5,451 nt of DNA from Cytophagales bacterium (lineage in GTDB: Bacteria; Bacteroidota; Bacteroidia; Cytophagales; Cyclobacteriaceae): NCBI GenBank assembly GCA_003504855.1, contig DNZD01000296.1, forward strand, positions 1 through 5,451, written 5' to 3'. Shown piece after piece: positions 1-5,451 of the stretch. A program made the translations under genes and the position numbers. The notes under the pieces were generated by a model. It did no database searches. It was not told where the DNA came from and was given only the letters and a program-made list of their open reading frames with translations. How positions within the stretch are numbered: position 1 is the first letter of the stretch; each line of letters opens with the position of its first letter.

Positions 1-372
1 AAATCGATAAAACCCTTTCTTGAGCAGGTGTTCGTTGAAGTTTATTAGAAATCCTAACCTCTTATTGGCAAGTTTAAGGTAGCTAATAAGTTGGGCACGA
101 TGAACCGGCAGTATAGACTCAATTGCCTTTAGTTCCAGAATGATTTCGTCTGCTACCAACAGATCAATAACGTAGTCATTCCCTAGTCTCTCACCTTTGT
201 ATACCAATGGAATATGAACTTCTGCCTGGCAAGGTATGCCACGGATTTGCAACTCCTTCAGCAAGCTTTTTCTATAGATTGCCTCCAGCAAACCCGGCCC
301 CATGGTTCTGTGAACCTCCATGGATGCATCGAGAATGGTGGCGGAGAGTTTATCATATTCCACCCTGTCCAT
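1..372 (-). CDS. GxxExxY-family protein (PD-(D/E)XK nuclease-like), C-terminus cut by window edge
   Basis: This open frame runs from ATG at 372-370 to the left edge without a stop, giving 124 residues. The family-defining motif is visible as G27-L-L-E30-A-I-Y33. A PD-(D/E)XK-like core follows: D70 in YVIDLLV, then E80-L-K82 in ILELKAI, and a Q94-x3-Y98 segment typical of the fold. The last visible residues (NFNEHLLKKGFYRF) match where these roughly 125-130 residue proteins end, so only a few residues should be missing. The start is fixed by an in-frame TAG at 387-385 with no other ATG between. No Shine-Dalgarno is seen. Family members are widespread in environmental bacteria, and their function is not established; nuclease activity is only inferred from the fold. 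GC is about 43% (154 of bases 1-360), against 55-57% in two sampled 60-base blocks of the next gene, which suggests acquisition by transfer. It is divergent from the aminotransferase gene and separated from it by the tandem units at 450-473. Confidence 0.9.
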   Translation of the reverse strand, partial: MDRVEYDKLSATILDASMEVHRTMGPGLLEAIYRKSLLKELQIRGIPCQAEVHIPLVYKGERLGNDYVIDLLVADEIILELKAIESILPVHRAQLISYLKLANKRLGFLINFNEHLLKKGFYRF

Positions 373-449
373 AACGCAATGTGGCTAAGAAAACAAAACA
401 GACACCAACTCCTTCTATCGGTTTTCCTGATTATTATATTCTGTAACCG

Positions 450-473
450 CTCTGCGTCTCCGCGCCTCGGCGG
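450..473. repeat. Three tandem 8-base units (CTCNGCGN) upstream of the GxxExxY gene
   Basis: Three adjacent 8-base units read CTCTGCGT (450-457), CTCCGCGC (458-465) and CTCGGCGG (466-473). All fit CTCNGCGN. A C and a run of eight A (475-482) follow. On the minus strand, the transcript direction of the GxxExxY gene, this is a T8 run, then GCCGCCGAGGCGCGGAGACG and so on. From memory, near-identical leaders of the type CCGCAGAGGCGCAGAGACGCAGAG recur next to GxxExxY genes in many bacterial genomes. I could not check this here. The repeat pattern is directly visible; its role (leader, recombination site or transcript structure) is unknown. Confidence 0.6.
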
Positions 474-499
474 CAAAAAAAATGTCTTTATATTGTGAG

Positions 500-1714
500 A
501 TGACTACCCGACGCGACTTCATCAAAGCCGGTGCTCTGACCTCGCTGGCAGCATTGCCCGGTATGGCAAACGCAACACCCAATTGGTCACTACTCAGTGC
601 CAACGACTTACCTTCACAGGTACGCAGCCAACTGCTCGTGCCCGCCGGACGTACTTATTTGAATACCGGTAGTCTTGGCCCGAGTCCCCGCGCAGTAGTC
701 GATGCGGTCTATGCCGCCATGCAACAACTCGAAAGCAATCCGGTATCGGAAAACTGGGGACCCCTCGGCGATAAGATGGAAGCGGTGCGCAAGAAAGTTG
801 CCGGTTTCATCAACGCCACCACTGATGAAATTATTCTCACCCGAAACACCACTGAAGGACTCAACCTCATCGCACAGTCATTGTCACTGAAGCCCGGAGA
901 TGAAATCCTCACGACAACAGATGAACACGGCGGCGGCGAAGTAGGGCTTGAATACCTCGCAAAGACCCGTGGCGCCGTGGTTCGAAAATTTGATATGCCC
1001 CTGCCCGCCACCAGCGTGGAAGAGGTTGTCCAGACTGTGATGCGCAACCTTACAGCAAAGACGCGATACCTTATGCTGAGTCACATCAACACCAGCTCGG
1101 GGATGCGGATGCCATTTGCAGAAATAGCGGCCATCACCAGACCGCGAGGAATCATTCTGGTGGCTGACGGCGCACAAGCTCCCGGACTCATCGATGTAGA
1201 TGTAAAGGCGCTCGGTGTTGATGCCTATGCGGCCAGCGGACACAAGTGGATGCTCGGACCCAAAGAAACCGGATTCGTCTACTTGCGCAAAGAGTTCCAA
1301 CCTTCTGTTCAACCCGTTTTCTCGATGTATGGCTATCAGGCCTATACACAATCGTCGGGCACACGCAATGTGGCGACCATCATCGGACTCGGCGCGGCGA
1401 TCGACTGGATTCAACAAATCGGTATGTCGCGCATTGAAGCACAAACACTTGACACGCGAAACTATTGCCTGGCCCAACTGCAAAAACTGGATGGACTCAA
1501 AATCATTAGCCCTGCTTTGCCTGCGTTAAGCTGCGGCATTTTGAGTTTCTCCCCGACCCGGGTAAAGAATGATGTGATCTATAACGAGCTCAAGAAGAAA
1601 GATATCATTGTAAAAGTCCTTACCAAACACAACGCCAACCGCATCTCCTGTCACTTGTTTGTCTCGCGCCAGGACATCGATACCTTTATTACCGCCCTCA
1701 AACCTCTCTTATAA
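500..1714 (+). CDS. Tat-exported class V aminotransferase-fold PLP enzyme (isopenicillin N epimerase/CefD-like)
   Basis: Encodes 404 residues from ATG at 500. A PLP-dependent fold-type I enzyme of aminotransferase class V: RNTTEGLN in the N-terminal cofactor region, D223 in VADGAQAPG (the Asp that contacts the pyridine nitrogen), and the Schiff-base lysine K249 in SGHKWMLGPKETGF. The overall pattern resembles isopenicillin N epimerase-like and cysteine desulfurase-like proteins; the true substrate cannot be read from sequence. The N-terminus is a clear twin-arginine signal: T-R4-R5-D-F-I-K, a hydrophobic stretch, and an A23-N-A25 cleavage site. Tat export fits an enzyme that folds around its cofactor before transport. 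I chose ATG 500 because it puts the RR motif right after the initiator; an in-frame ATG at 482 would add six unlikely residues (MSLYCE). There is no Shine-Dalgarno, but an A8 run lies about 18 bases upstream. The next gene starts 5 bases after the stop, so they are likely co-transcribed. Confidence 0.92.
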   Translation: MTTRRDFIKAGALTSLAALPGMANATPNWSLLSANDLPSQVRSQLLVPAGRTYLNTGSLGPSPRAVVDAVYAAMQQLESNPVSENWGPLGDKMEAVRKKVAGFINATTDEIILTRNTTEGLNLIAQSLSLKPGDEILTTTDEHGGGEVGLEYLAKTRGAVVRKFDMPLPATSVEEVVQTVMRNLTAKTRYLMLSHINTSSGMRMPFAEIAAITRPRGIILVADGAQAPGLIDVDVKALGVDAYAASGHKWMLGPKETGFVYLRKEFQPSVQPVFSMYGYQAYTQSSGTRNVATIIGLGAAIDWIQQIGMSRIEAQTLDTRNYCLAQLQKLDGLKIISPALPALSCGILSFSPTRVKNDVIYNELKKKDIIVKVLTKHNANRISCHLFVSRQDIDTFITALKPLL

Positions 1715-1719
1715 CCTCC

Positions 1720-3009
1720 ATGAAAATCACCCCTGTCCTCTTACTGGTCCTGTTGACCATCTCTGCTTTTGCACAAAAGAAAACAGCCGTCAAAAAAGCA
1801 CCCGATTATGCACAGGAGATCGGCGCAATCACTAAACACAAGAAAGTGGTGGCTGCTTTTGCCATCATCGACCAACTGGAGCCTGTTACCCGCACTGAGC
1901 ATATCCAACTGACGCAGGTGCCTGCCCCACCTTTTCACGAACATGTGCGTGCCGCCTACTACAAGAAAATGATTGAGGCCACCGGGGTAAAAGTCTGGAC
2001 GGACTCATTAGGTAACGTTCTGGCCCTGCGCAAGGGAAAGACAAGTCAGCGCACCGTTGTACTTGATGCACACCTCGATACCGTCTTCCCGGAAGGAACC
2101 GATGTTACCGTGAAATTCAAAGGTGATACCCTGTTTGCGCCGGGCGTCTCTGATGATACCCGCGGACTCATCGCCATGCTTACCGTATTGCGTGCCTTGC
2201 AGCAAGCCAACATAGAAACAAACGATGATATCCTTTTTGTCGCCTCCCTCGGCGAAGAAGGCCAGGGTGATCTGCGCGGTGTTCGTTATGTCGTGGACAA
2301 AAGTAAACTCAAAATCGATTCCTGGATTTCAATTGACGGTACCGAAGTGGAAGATGTGGTAAACGGCGGACTGGGTTCTGTTCGCTACCGCGCTACGATC
2401 AAGGGTCCGGGTGGTCACTCCTGGGGTGCATTTGGGTTGGCCAATCCACACCACGCGATGGCGCGTGCACTTAATTACTTCACCGAAGAGGCCACTAAAT
2501 TCACGGCTACCGGCATTCGCACCAGTTTTAATGTAGGTGTGATGGGCGGCGGCACTTCCGTTAACTCAATCCCGTTTGAATCATGGGCCGAGGTAGATAT
2601 GCGTTCGGAGAGTCCTTCCCAACTGAAGAAAATTGATTCATTATTCAAACACAACCTCAACCGCGGTATTGCTGACTACAACGCCACGATACAAAAAGGA
2701 CCCAAGCTCACATTAGACCTGAAGACCCTGGGCTTTCGCCCTTCCGGAGCAACTCCTGAAGCCAGCGCGCTGATTCAACGAACCCTTGCCGCTGCGCGTA
2801 ACTTCTCTCCCGTTCCTCCTCGTCTGGGTATCGTGTCTACCAATTCAAACATTCCTATTTCAAAAGGTATTCCGGCTGTTACCATCGGCGCTGGCGGCAG
2901 AAGCAGCAAAGAACATTCGTTGGGCGAATGGTGGCTGAACGACCATGGTGCCAATGGAATCAAATTTATACTGACGGTCTTATTGTCGGAGACAGGGTTT
3001 GTTCCGTGA
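1720..3009 (+). CDS. Secreted M20-family zinc metallopeptidase (PepT-like)
   Basis: Encodes 429 residues of a dinuclear-zinc exopeptidase of the M20/M25/M40 clan (di-/tripeptidase, carboxypeptidase or amino-acylase-type hydrolysis). The active-site set is complete: H118-x-D120 in LDAHLDTVFP, bridging Asp D145 (or D146) in PGVSDDTRG, catalytic E179 and metal ligand E180 in SLGEEGQGD, D206 in SIDGTE, and the last metal ligand H399 in KEHSLGEWW. The inserted dimerisation (lid) domain begins near residue 220 and includes the typical GPGGHSWGAFGLANPHHA segment. The first 19 residues (MKITPVLLLVLLTISAFAQ) are a Sec signal peptide, followed by a Lys-rich linker, so the enzyme probably works in the periplasm. 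It lies 5 bases after the aminotransferase stop, which suggests a shared mRNA and perhaps sequential processing of peptide or acylated amino-acid substrates (inference). Length is normal and no damage is seen. Exact substrate is unknown. Confidence 0.93.
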   Translation: MKITPVLLLVLLTISAFAQKKTAVKKAPDYAQEIGAITKHKKVVAAFAIIDQLEPVTRTEHIQLTQVPAPPFHEHVRAAYYKKMIEATGVKVWTDSLGNVLALRKGKTSQRTVVLDAHLDTVFPEGTDVTVKFKGDTLFAPGVSDDTRGLIAMLTVLRALQQANIETNDDILFVASLGEEGQGDLRGVRYVVDKSKLKIDSWISIDGTEVEDVVNGGLGSVRYRATIKGPGGHSWGAFGLANPHHAMARALNYFTEEATKFTATGIRTSFNVGVMGGGTSVNSIPFESWAEVDMRSESPSQLKKIDSLFKHNLNRGIADYNATIQKGPKLTLDLKTLGFRPSGATPEASALIQRTLAAARNFSPVPPRLGIVSTNSNIPISKGIPAVTIGAGGRSSKEHSLGEWWLNDHGANGIKFILTVLLSETGFVP

Positions 3010-3035
3010 TATTTAAATCAAGTTTCATAAGACTA

Positions 3036-3176
3036 ACAATCTAATTTCAGTCTGGTATAACTGCTCCAGGGCCGCGCGGCCCCGTCATCGTTTCCGCGCT
3101 GGGCCCTTCGCCACCCGCAGGCCTCCGCACCGCCCGGCAAAGTACCAAGGCGCTTCAACGATGACTGTCAGATTGT
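3036..3176. repeat. Structured GC-rich palindromic intergenic element between convergent genes
   Basis: The 225-base gap between the peptidase and the GH30 gene holds a sharp GC island: 73 of 100 bases at 3061-3160 are G or C, against 12 of 50 (3011-3060) and 14 of 50 (3181-3230) in the flanks. Nested inverted repeats bound it: ACAATCT (3036-3042) with AGATTGT (3170-3176), CAGTC (3048-3052) with GACTG (3163-3167), and GTCATCGTT (3084-3092) with AACGATGAC (3157-3165), continued inward by GCGC (3096-3099) with GCGC (3150-3153). A 14-base perfect palindrome, GGGCCGCGCGGCCC, lies at 3069-3082. The minus strand is G-rich across about 3101-3140. No T-run follows a stem, so a classical terminator is not supported. 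A dispersed REP- or MITE-like repeat, a structured RNA, or a bidirectional transcription block are all possible. The structure is directly visible; the class is inferred. Confidence 0.55.
3068..3107 (+). other. Bulged 12-bp GC hairpin with a loop complementary to 3157-3165
   Basis: Bases 3068-3079 pair with 3094-3107. Six pairs (3074-3079 with 3094-3099) and six more (3068-3073 with 3102-3107) are separated only by a two-base bulge at 3100-3101. The 14-base loop (3080-3093) contains GTCATCGTT, the perfect complement of AACGATGAC at 3157-3165. The sequence can therefore form either this hairpin plus a long-range loop contact (a pseudoknot) or a competing long stem. The same fold is possible on the minus strand because the elements are symmetric. 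Whether it acts as RNA is not known. Confidence 0.5.
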
Positions 3177-3234
3177 CCCTTCGATTTTCCTATTTAGATA
3201 AGAATTCAAAGTCGGATTCATAAGATTGATGAAT

Positions 3235-4611
3235 TTACTCCCACACAAAAGTCGCAACGCTGTGCGCAGGCAGTATGACATGAAATGACCTCGCACCTTC
3301 GCTGACTACGAATGCCTGCTCGTCCCCTTCATTCAATCCGATAAGGACACGCTCACCGGAGGGCGTACGATAGGCGACGTTCGGAAATCCGGCTGATTCA
3401 ATGGAAGCCACACGGACTGAACCCGGCGGCACAAACCTGGAGGCATGGGCTATTATATAATATGACACGTTCCGGCGAACACTATCGCCGATGGTTAACG
3501 CGCCGAGACATTCGGTACAGCCTCCCTCATCGGTATGCGGACCCTGATTTGGATCAGCAGCCAGATTCCACTCCAGTACATTCACAGCATGATTGCGTGG
3601 CGCACCCACCACCAGATTTTTAATATGCCATGCCAGATCACCTCCGAAGTCACCGCGGGCTGATGTCCACTGTTCTGTAAAATAGATTGCCTTATCAGGA
3701 TGAAAGTCGTGCAACGCACTCAACGCAGTGATTTCACCGAGATAGAGGTGAAAGGCTGACCCGGCAATATAGTCGCGCGCCACAACGTCAATCAGCACTT
3801 TGGTGGGGTATTCCGGATGATCGGCATTGTGATCGAAGATGATGATCTTGGTCTTCAAGCCGGCTTTTTTAAATGAAGGACCCAGGTGTTCACCCACAAA
3901 CACAATCTGCTCTTCTGCTGTCATCAACATGCTGGGATTGTTCTTGGGATTTTCGGGCTCATTCTGCACCGTGATGGCATCCAATGGAACTCCCCTCAAC
4001 GCCATTTCCTGGACGTATTTCACCAGGTATTGTGCATAGGCTGCATACCAATCCGGTTTCAATGAACCACCTTTAAGACTGCCGTTGGTTTTCATCCAGG
4101 CCGGTGCTGACCACGGACTTCCCATAATCTTTATAGATGGAGCTATCGCCAGAATTTCTTTCAATACCGGAATCAAATTCTTTTCATCTTCGGTCAGGGA
4201 GAATTGTTTCAATTCAGGATCAGTACCACCAGCCGGCAAATCATCATACGTAAATACATGATCGTCCAGGTCCGAGGATCCGACGCTGATCCGCAAATAC
4301 GACACACCAATGCCTGGGTCACGCGTAAACAGTTCTTTCAACAAGGTTGTTCGTTTTTCAGGGCTCAGGGTATTGATCACCTGGGCACTGCCCCCGGTTA
4401 GGGAATAACCAAATCCCTCCATGGTCTGAAAGGTGGTTGTCGTGTCAACGCGAACACCCGTGGTATCAACGGTTGCATCCCAATTCACCTCATGGGCTGC
4501 CAGCAATTCTTTTTTATCGGAAGTGGTGAGCCAATACTTTACCGGCTTCTCTTTAGGAGCACAACCGGCCATGACGGCAGCTGCCATCAGCAGAACAATC
4601 AGGTGTCTCAT
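3235..4611 (-). CDS. Glycoside hydrolase family 30 lipoprotein (glucosylceramidase-like)
   Basis: Encodes 458 residues. Family GH30 is supported by the N-terminal TFQTMEGFGYSLTGGSA segment, LRISVGSSDL, the PWSAPAWMKTNGSLKGGSLK block, the acid/base E218 in TVQNEPENP and the nucleophile E313 in YFTEQWTSARGDF, 95 residues apart in a (beta/alpha)8 barrel. A C-terminal beta-sandwich follows from about residue 380 and ends in the usual hydrophobic SVATFVWE. The family retains anomeric configuration; known members cleave beta-glucosylceramide, beta-1,6-glucan or xylan-type chains, and this one cannot be assigned further. A lipoprotein signal (MRHLIVLLMAAAVMAG before C17) indicates lipid anchoring in the envelope, with the following APKEKP as a tether; surface exposure is possible. 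The start has the signal peptide directly behind it. The gene is divergent from the acyloxyacyl hydrolase gene across 56 bases and convergent with the peptidase gene. No SusC/SusD genes are visible here, so it is not shown to belong to a polysaccharide-utilisation locus. Confidence 0.93.
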   Translation of the reverse strand: MRHLIVLLMAAAVMAGCAPKEKPVKYWLTTSDKKELLAAHEVNWDATVDTTGVRVDTTTTFQTMEGFGYSLTGGSAQVINTLSPEKRTTLLKELFTRDPGIGVSYLRISVGSSDLDDHVFTYDDLPAGGTDPELKQFSLTEDEKNLIPVLKEILAIAPSIKIMGSPWSAPAWMKTNGSLKGGSLKPDWYAAYAQYLVKYVQEMALRGVPLDAITVQNEPENPKNNPSMLMTAEEQIVFVGEHLGPSFKKAGLKTKIIIFDHNADHPEYPTKVLIDVVARDYIAGSAFHLYLGEITALSALHDFHPDKAIYFTEQWTSARGDFGGDLAWHIKNLVVGAPRNHAVNVLEWNLAADPNQGPHTDEGGCTECLGALTIGDSVRRNVSYYIIAHASRFVPPGSVRVASIESAGFPNVAYRTPSGERVLIGLNEGDEQAFVVSEGARSFHVILPAHSVATFVWE

Positions 4612-4667
4612 CGTGTTATAGACTTTAACGAAGTCAATATACCTATCTTTACAACCACCGACGCAGT
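4612..4667. promoter_or_regulatory. Short divergent promoter region shared by the GH30 and acyloxyacyl hydrolase genes
   Basis: Only 56 bases separate the two divergent start codons, so both promoters or at least their leaders must overlap here or extend into the coding regions. On the plus strand TATCTTTA (4644-4651) resembles the Bacteroidota -7 element TAnnTTTG in all but the last base; a matching -33 TTTG at the right distance is not evident. On the minus strand TATATTG is a weaker candidate. A dyad, GACTT-N5-AAGTC (4621-4635), sits next to the GH30 start and could be an operator. None of these is strong. Confidence 0.3.
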
Positions 4668-5451
4668 ATGCGATTGATTTTTATCCTTGCCGCAATTTCG
4701 GTGACCTCCTTCACCCAGGGTCAGCACCCGCTGTTCCTTAAGTCCGCGCAAACGGATACCCTGAAAGCCCCGCGCTTCTTGCAACTCAACTACATCACCG
4801 GATTTGTCGCACCGACACACACGACCGCCGTCGATGCCATTGAATCCAAACCATGGACGGGCATCGATCTCAAATACGGTGTACAGGGCCAACATAAACC
4901 ATGGCATGCCCTTCACCACTTCCCGACCTATGGTGTGGGTATCGGTAAAATCTGGTTTCGACCCAACAATAACATAGTCGGGAATCCGGTAACTGCATAC
5001 ATTTTCTATCAGGAGCCAATACTCAGGTTTCGCAAAAGCAAACTGGCCCTGGAGTTGAAAATGGGACTTGCCACGAACTGGAAACCGTATGATCAATTCA
5101 GCAACCCGGACCAAAAAGTAATTGGGTCATCCGTCACGGGTTACGGTGGCGTAAGACTCAATTATATCCATCCATTCAGCGATCGGTTAGGCATGACGAT
5201 TGGAGCCGGACTGGACCATTTCTCCAACGGAAGGATGCGCTCACCGAACAGAGGGCTCAACCTGATCGGTGCACAGGTGGCGGTGAATTACAACATCAAT
5301 CCCATACACGCTGGTGAATTTCATCCCCAAACCATCAAAGTCCCAGATCATCCGGTGCGCTACGAATTATATGCAGTGGGAAGCCTGGGGATGGTGACCA
5401 CCTTTGCAGAAATGAACGACCGCAACTTTTATCGACTGGCCGGTTCATTCA
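4668..5451 (+). CDS. PagL-like acyloxyacyl hydrolase (lipid A deacylase family), 3' end beyond window
   Basis: The frame opens at ATG 4668 and stays open to the right edge, giving 261 residues plus one base. Residues 1-18 (MRLIFILAAISVTSFTQG) form a Sec signal peptide. The body alternates polar and hydrophobic residues with many Gly and Tyr, as in an outer-membrane beta-barrel. The diagnostic motif is GLDHFSNGRMRSPNRGLN, with H184-x-S186-N187; in PagL the corresponding His-x-Ser pair is catalytic and removes the 3-O-linked acyl chain of lipid A. Bacteroidota members are longer than Pseudomonas PagL and carry an extra C-terminal stretch, consistent with the frame continuing here. The start is fixed by an in-frame TAA at 4626-4628 with no other ATG between. 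It probably remodels lipid A or another acylated envelope lipid; the substrate is inferred from the family. It shares its upstream region with the GH30 gene. The missing C-terminus prevents a check for a second catalytic acid or for truncation. Confidence 0.88.
   Translation, partial: MRLIFILAAISVTSFTQGQHPLFLKSAQTDTLKAPRFLQLNYITGFVAPTHTTAVDAIESKPWTGIDLKYGVQGQHKPWHALHHFPTYGVGIGKIWFRPNNNIVGNPVTAYIFYQEPILRFRKSKLALELKMGLATNWKPYDQFSNPDQKVIGSSVTGYGGVRLNYIHPFSDRLGMTIGAGLDHFSNGRMRSPNRGLNLIGAQVAVNYNINPIHAGEFHPQTIKVPDHPVRYELYAVGSLGMVTTFAEMNDRNFYRLAGSF

Noticed and set aside
214..498. 94-codon plus-strand open frame near the left end
   Set aside because: It overlaps the GxxExxY coding region on the opposite strand and the tandem units; its translation looks random and ends in translated repeat sequence.
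482..499. ATG at 482 as start of the aminotransferase gene
   Set aside because: It would place six atypical residues before the twin-arginine signal and begin inside the A8 tract; ATG 500 gives a standard Tat N-terminus. It cannot be fully excluded.
884..1483. 199-codon minus-strand open frame
   Set aside because: It lies wholly antisense to the aminotransferase gene, whose motifs are intact, and its translation shows no recognisable domain.
1715..1719. CCTCC directly before the peptidase start as a ribosome binding site
   Set aside because: It is the complement of a Shine-Dalgarno sequence rather than the sequence itself, and it touches the start codon, so it cannot pair with 16S rRNA as required.
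3068..3107. Rho-independent terminator for the peptidase or GH30 gene
   Set aside because: The stem is strong, but no T-run follows it on either strand, so the hairpin is reported as part of a structured element instead.
3085..3165. Minus-strand open stretch through the GC island reading VIVEAPWYFAGRCGG and on to a TGA at 3087-3085
   Set aside because: It has no evident start codon context, consists of translated palindromic repeat sequence, and is short. It is better explained as readthrough of a non-coding repeat, although such peptides may appear as small hypothetical proteins in databases.
4608..5114. 168-codon minus-strand open frame upstream of the GH30 gene
   Set aside because: It lies antisense to the acyloxyacyl hydrolase gene, which has a signal peptide and a catalytic motif; the antisense translation has no recognisable family.

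Overview
The window looks like chromosomal DNA of a Bacteroidota bacterium, probably of the Cytophagales/Chitinophagales type. This is inferred from the gene families (GxxExxY protein, Tat-exported class V aminotransferase, secreted M20 peptidase, GH30 lipoprotein, PagL-like acyloxyacyl hydrolase), from the lack of clear Shine-Dalgarno sequences before the starts, and from the moderate GC content. No rRNA, tRNA, CRISPR array, integrase or transposase gene was seen.

Layout: (1) Bases 1-372, minus strand, hold a GxxExxY-family PD-(D/E)XK-like protein whose last few residues lie beyond the left edge. (2) Bases 373-499 are a divergent intergenic region with three tandem 8-base CTCNGCGN units (450-473) followed by an A8 run. 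(3) Bases 500-1714 (+) encode a Tat-exported class V aminotransferase fold enzyme. Five bases later, 1720-3009 (+) encode a Sec-exported M20 zinc peptidase; the two are probably one operon. (4) Bases 3010-3234 are a 225-base convergent intergenic region holding a compact 73% GC block inside sequence of about 25% GC, with nested inverted repeats and a hairpin whose loop is complementary to a downstream segment. (5) Bases 3235-4611 (-) encode a GH30 lipoprotein. (6) Bases 4612-4667 are a 56-base divergent promoter region. (7) Bases 4668-5451 (+) encode the first 261 residues of a PagL-like outer-membrane acyloxyacyl hydrolase, cut by the right edge.

Four of the five genes carry an export signal (Tat, Sec, lipoprotein, Sec), so the right-hand 5 kb is mainly cell-envelope or periplasmic functions. 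The aminotransferase and peptidase plausibly act on amino-acid or peptide substrates outside the cytoplasm. The GH30 enzyme and acyloxyacyl hydrolase share one short promoter region and could both act on glycoconjugates or glycolipids, but that link is inference. The least explained part of the window is the structured element between the convergent genes (about 3036-3176). The second is the GxxExxY gene with its tandem-unit leader, which looks like a small acquired module with lower GC than its neighbours.
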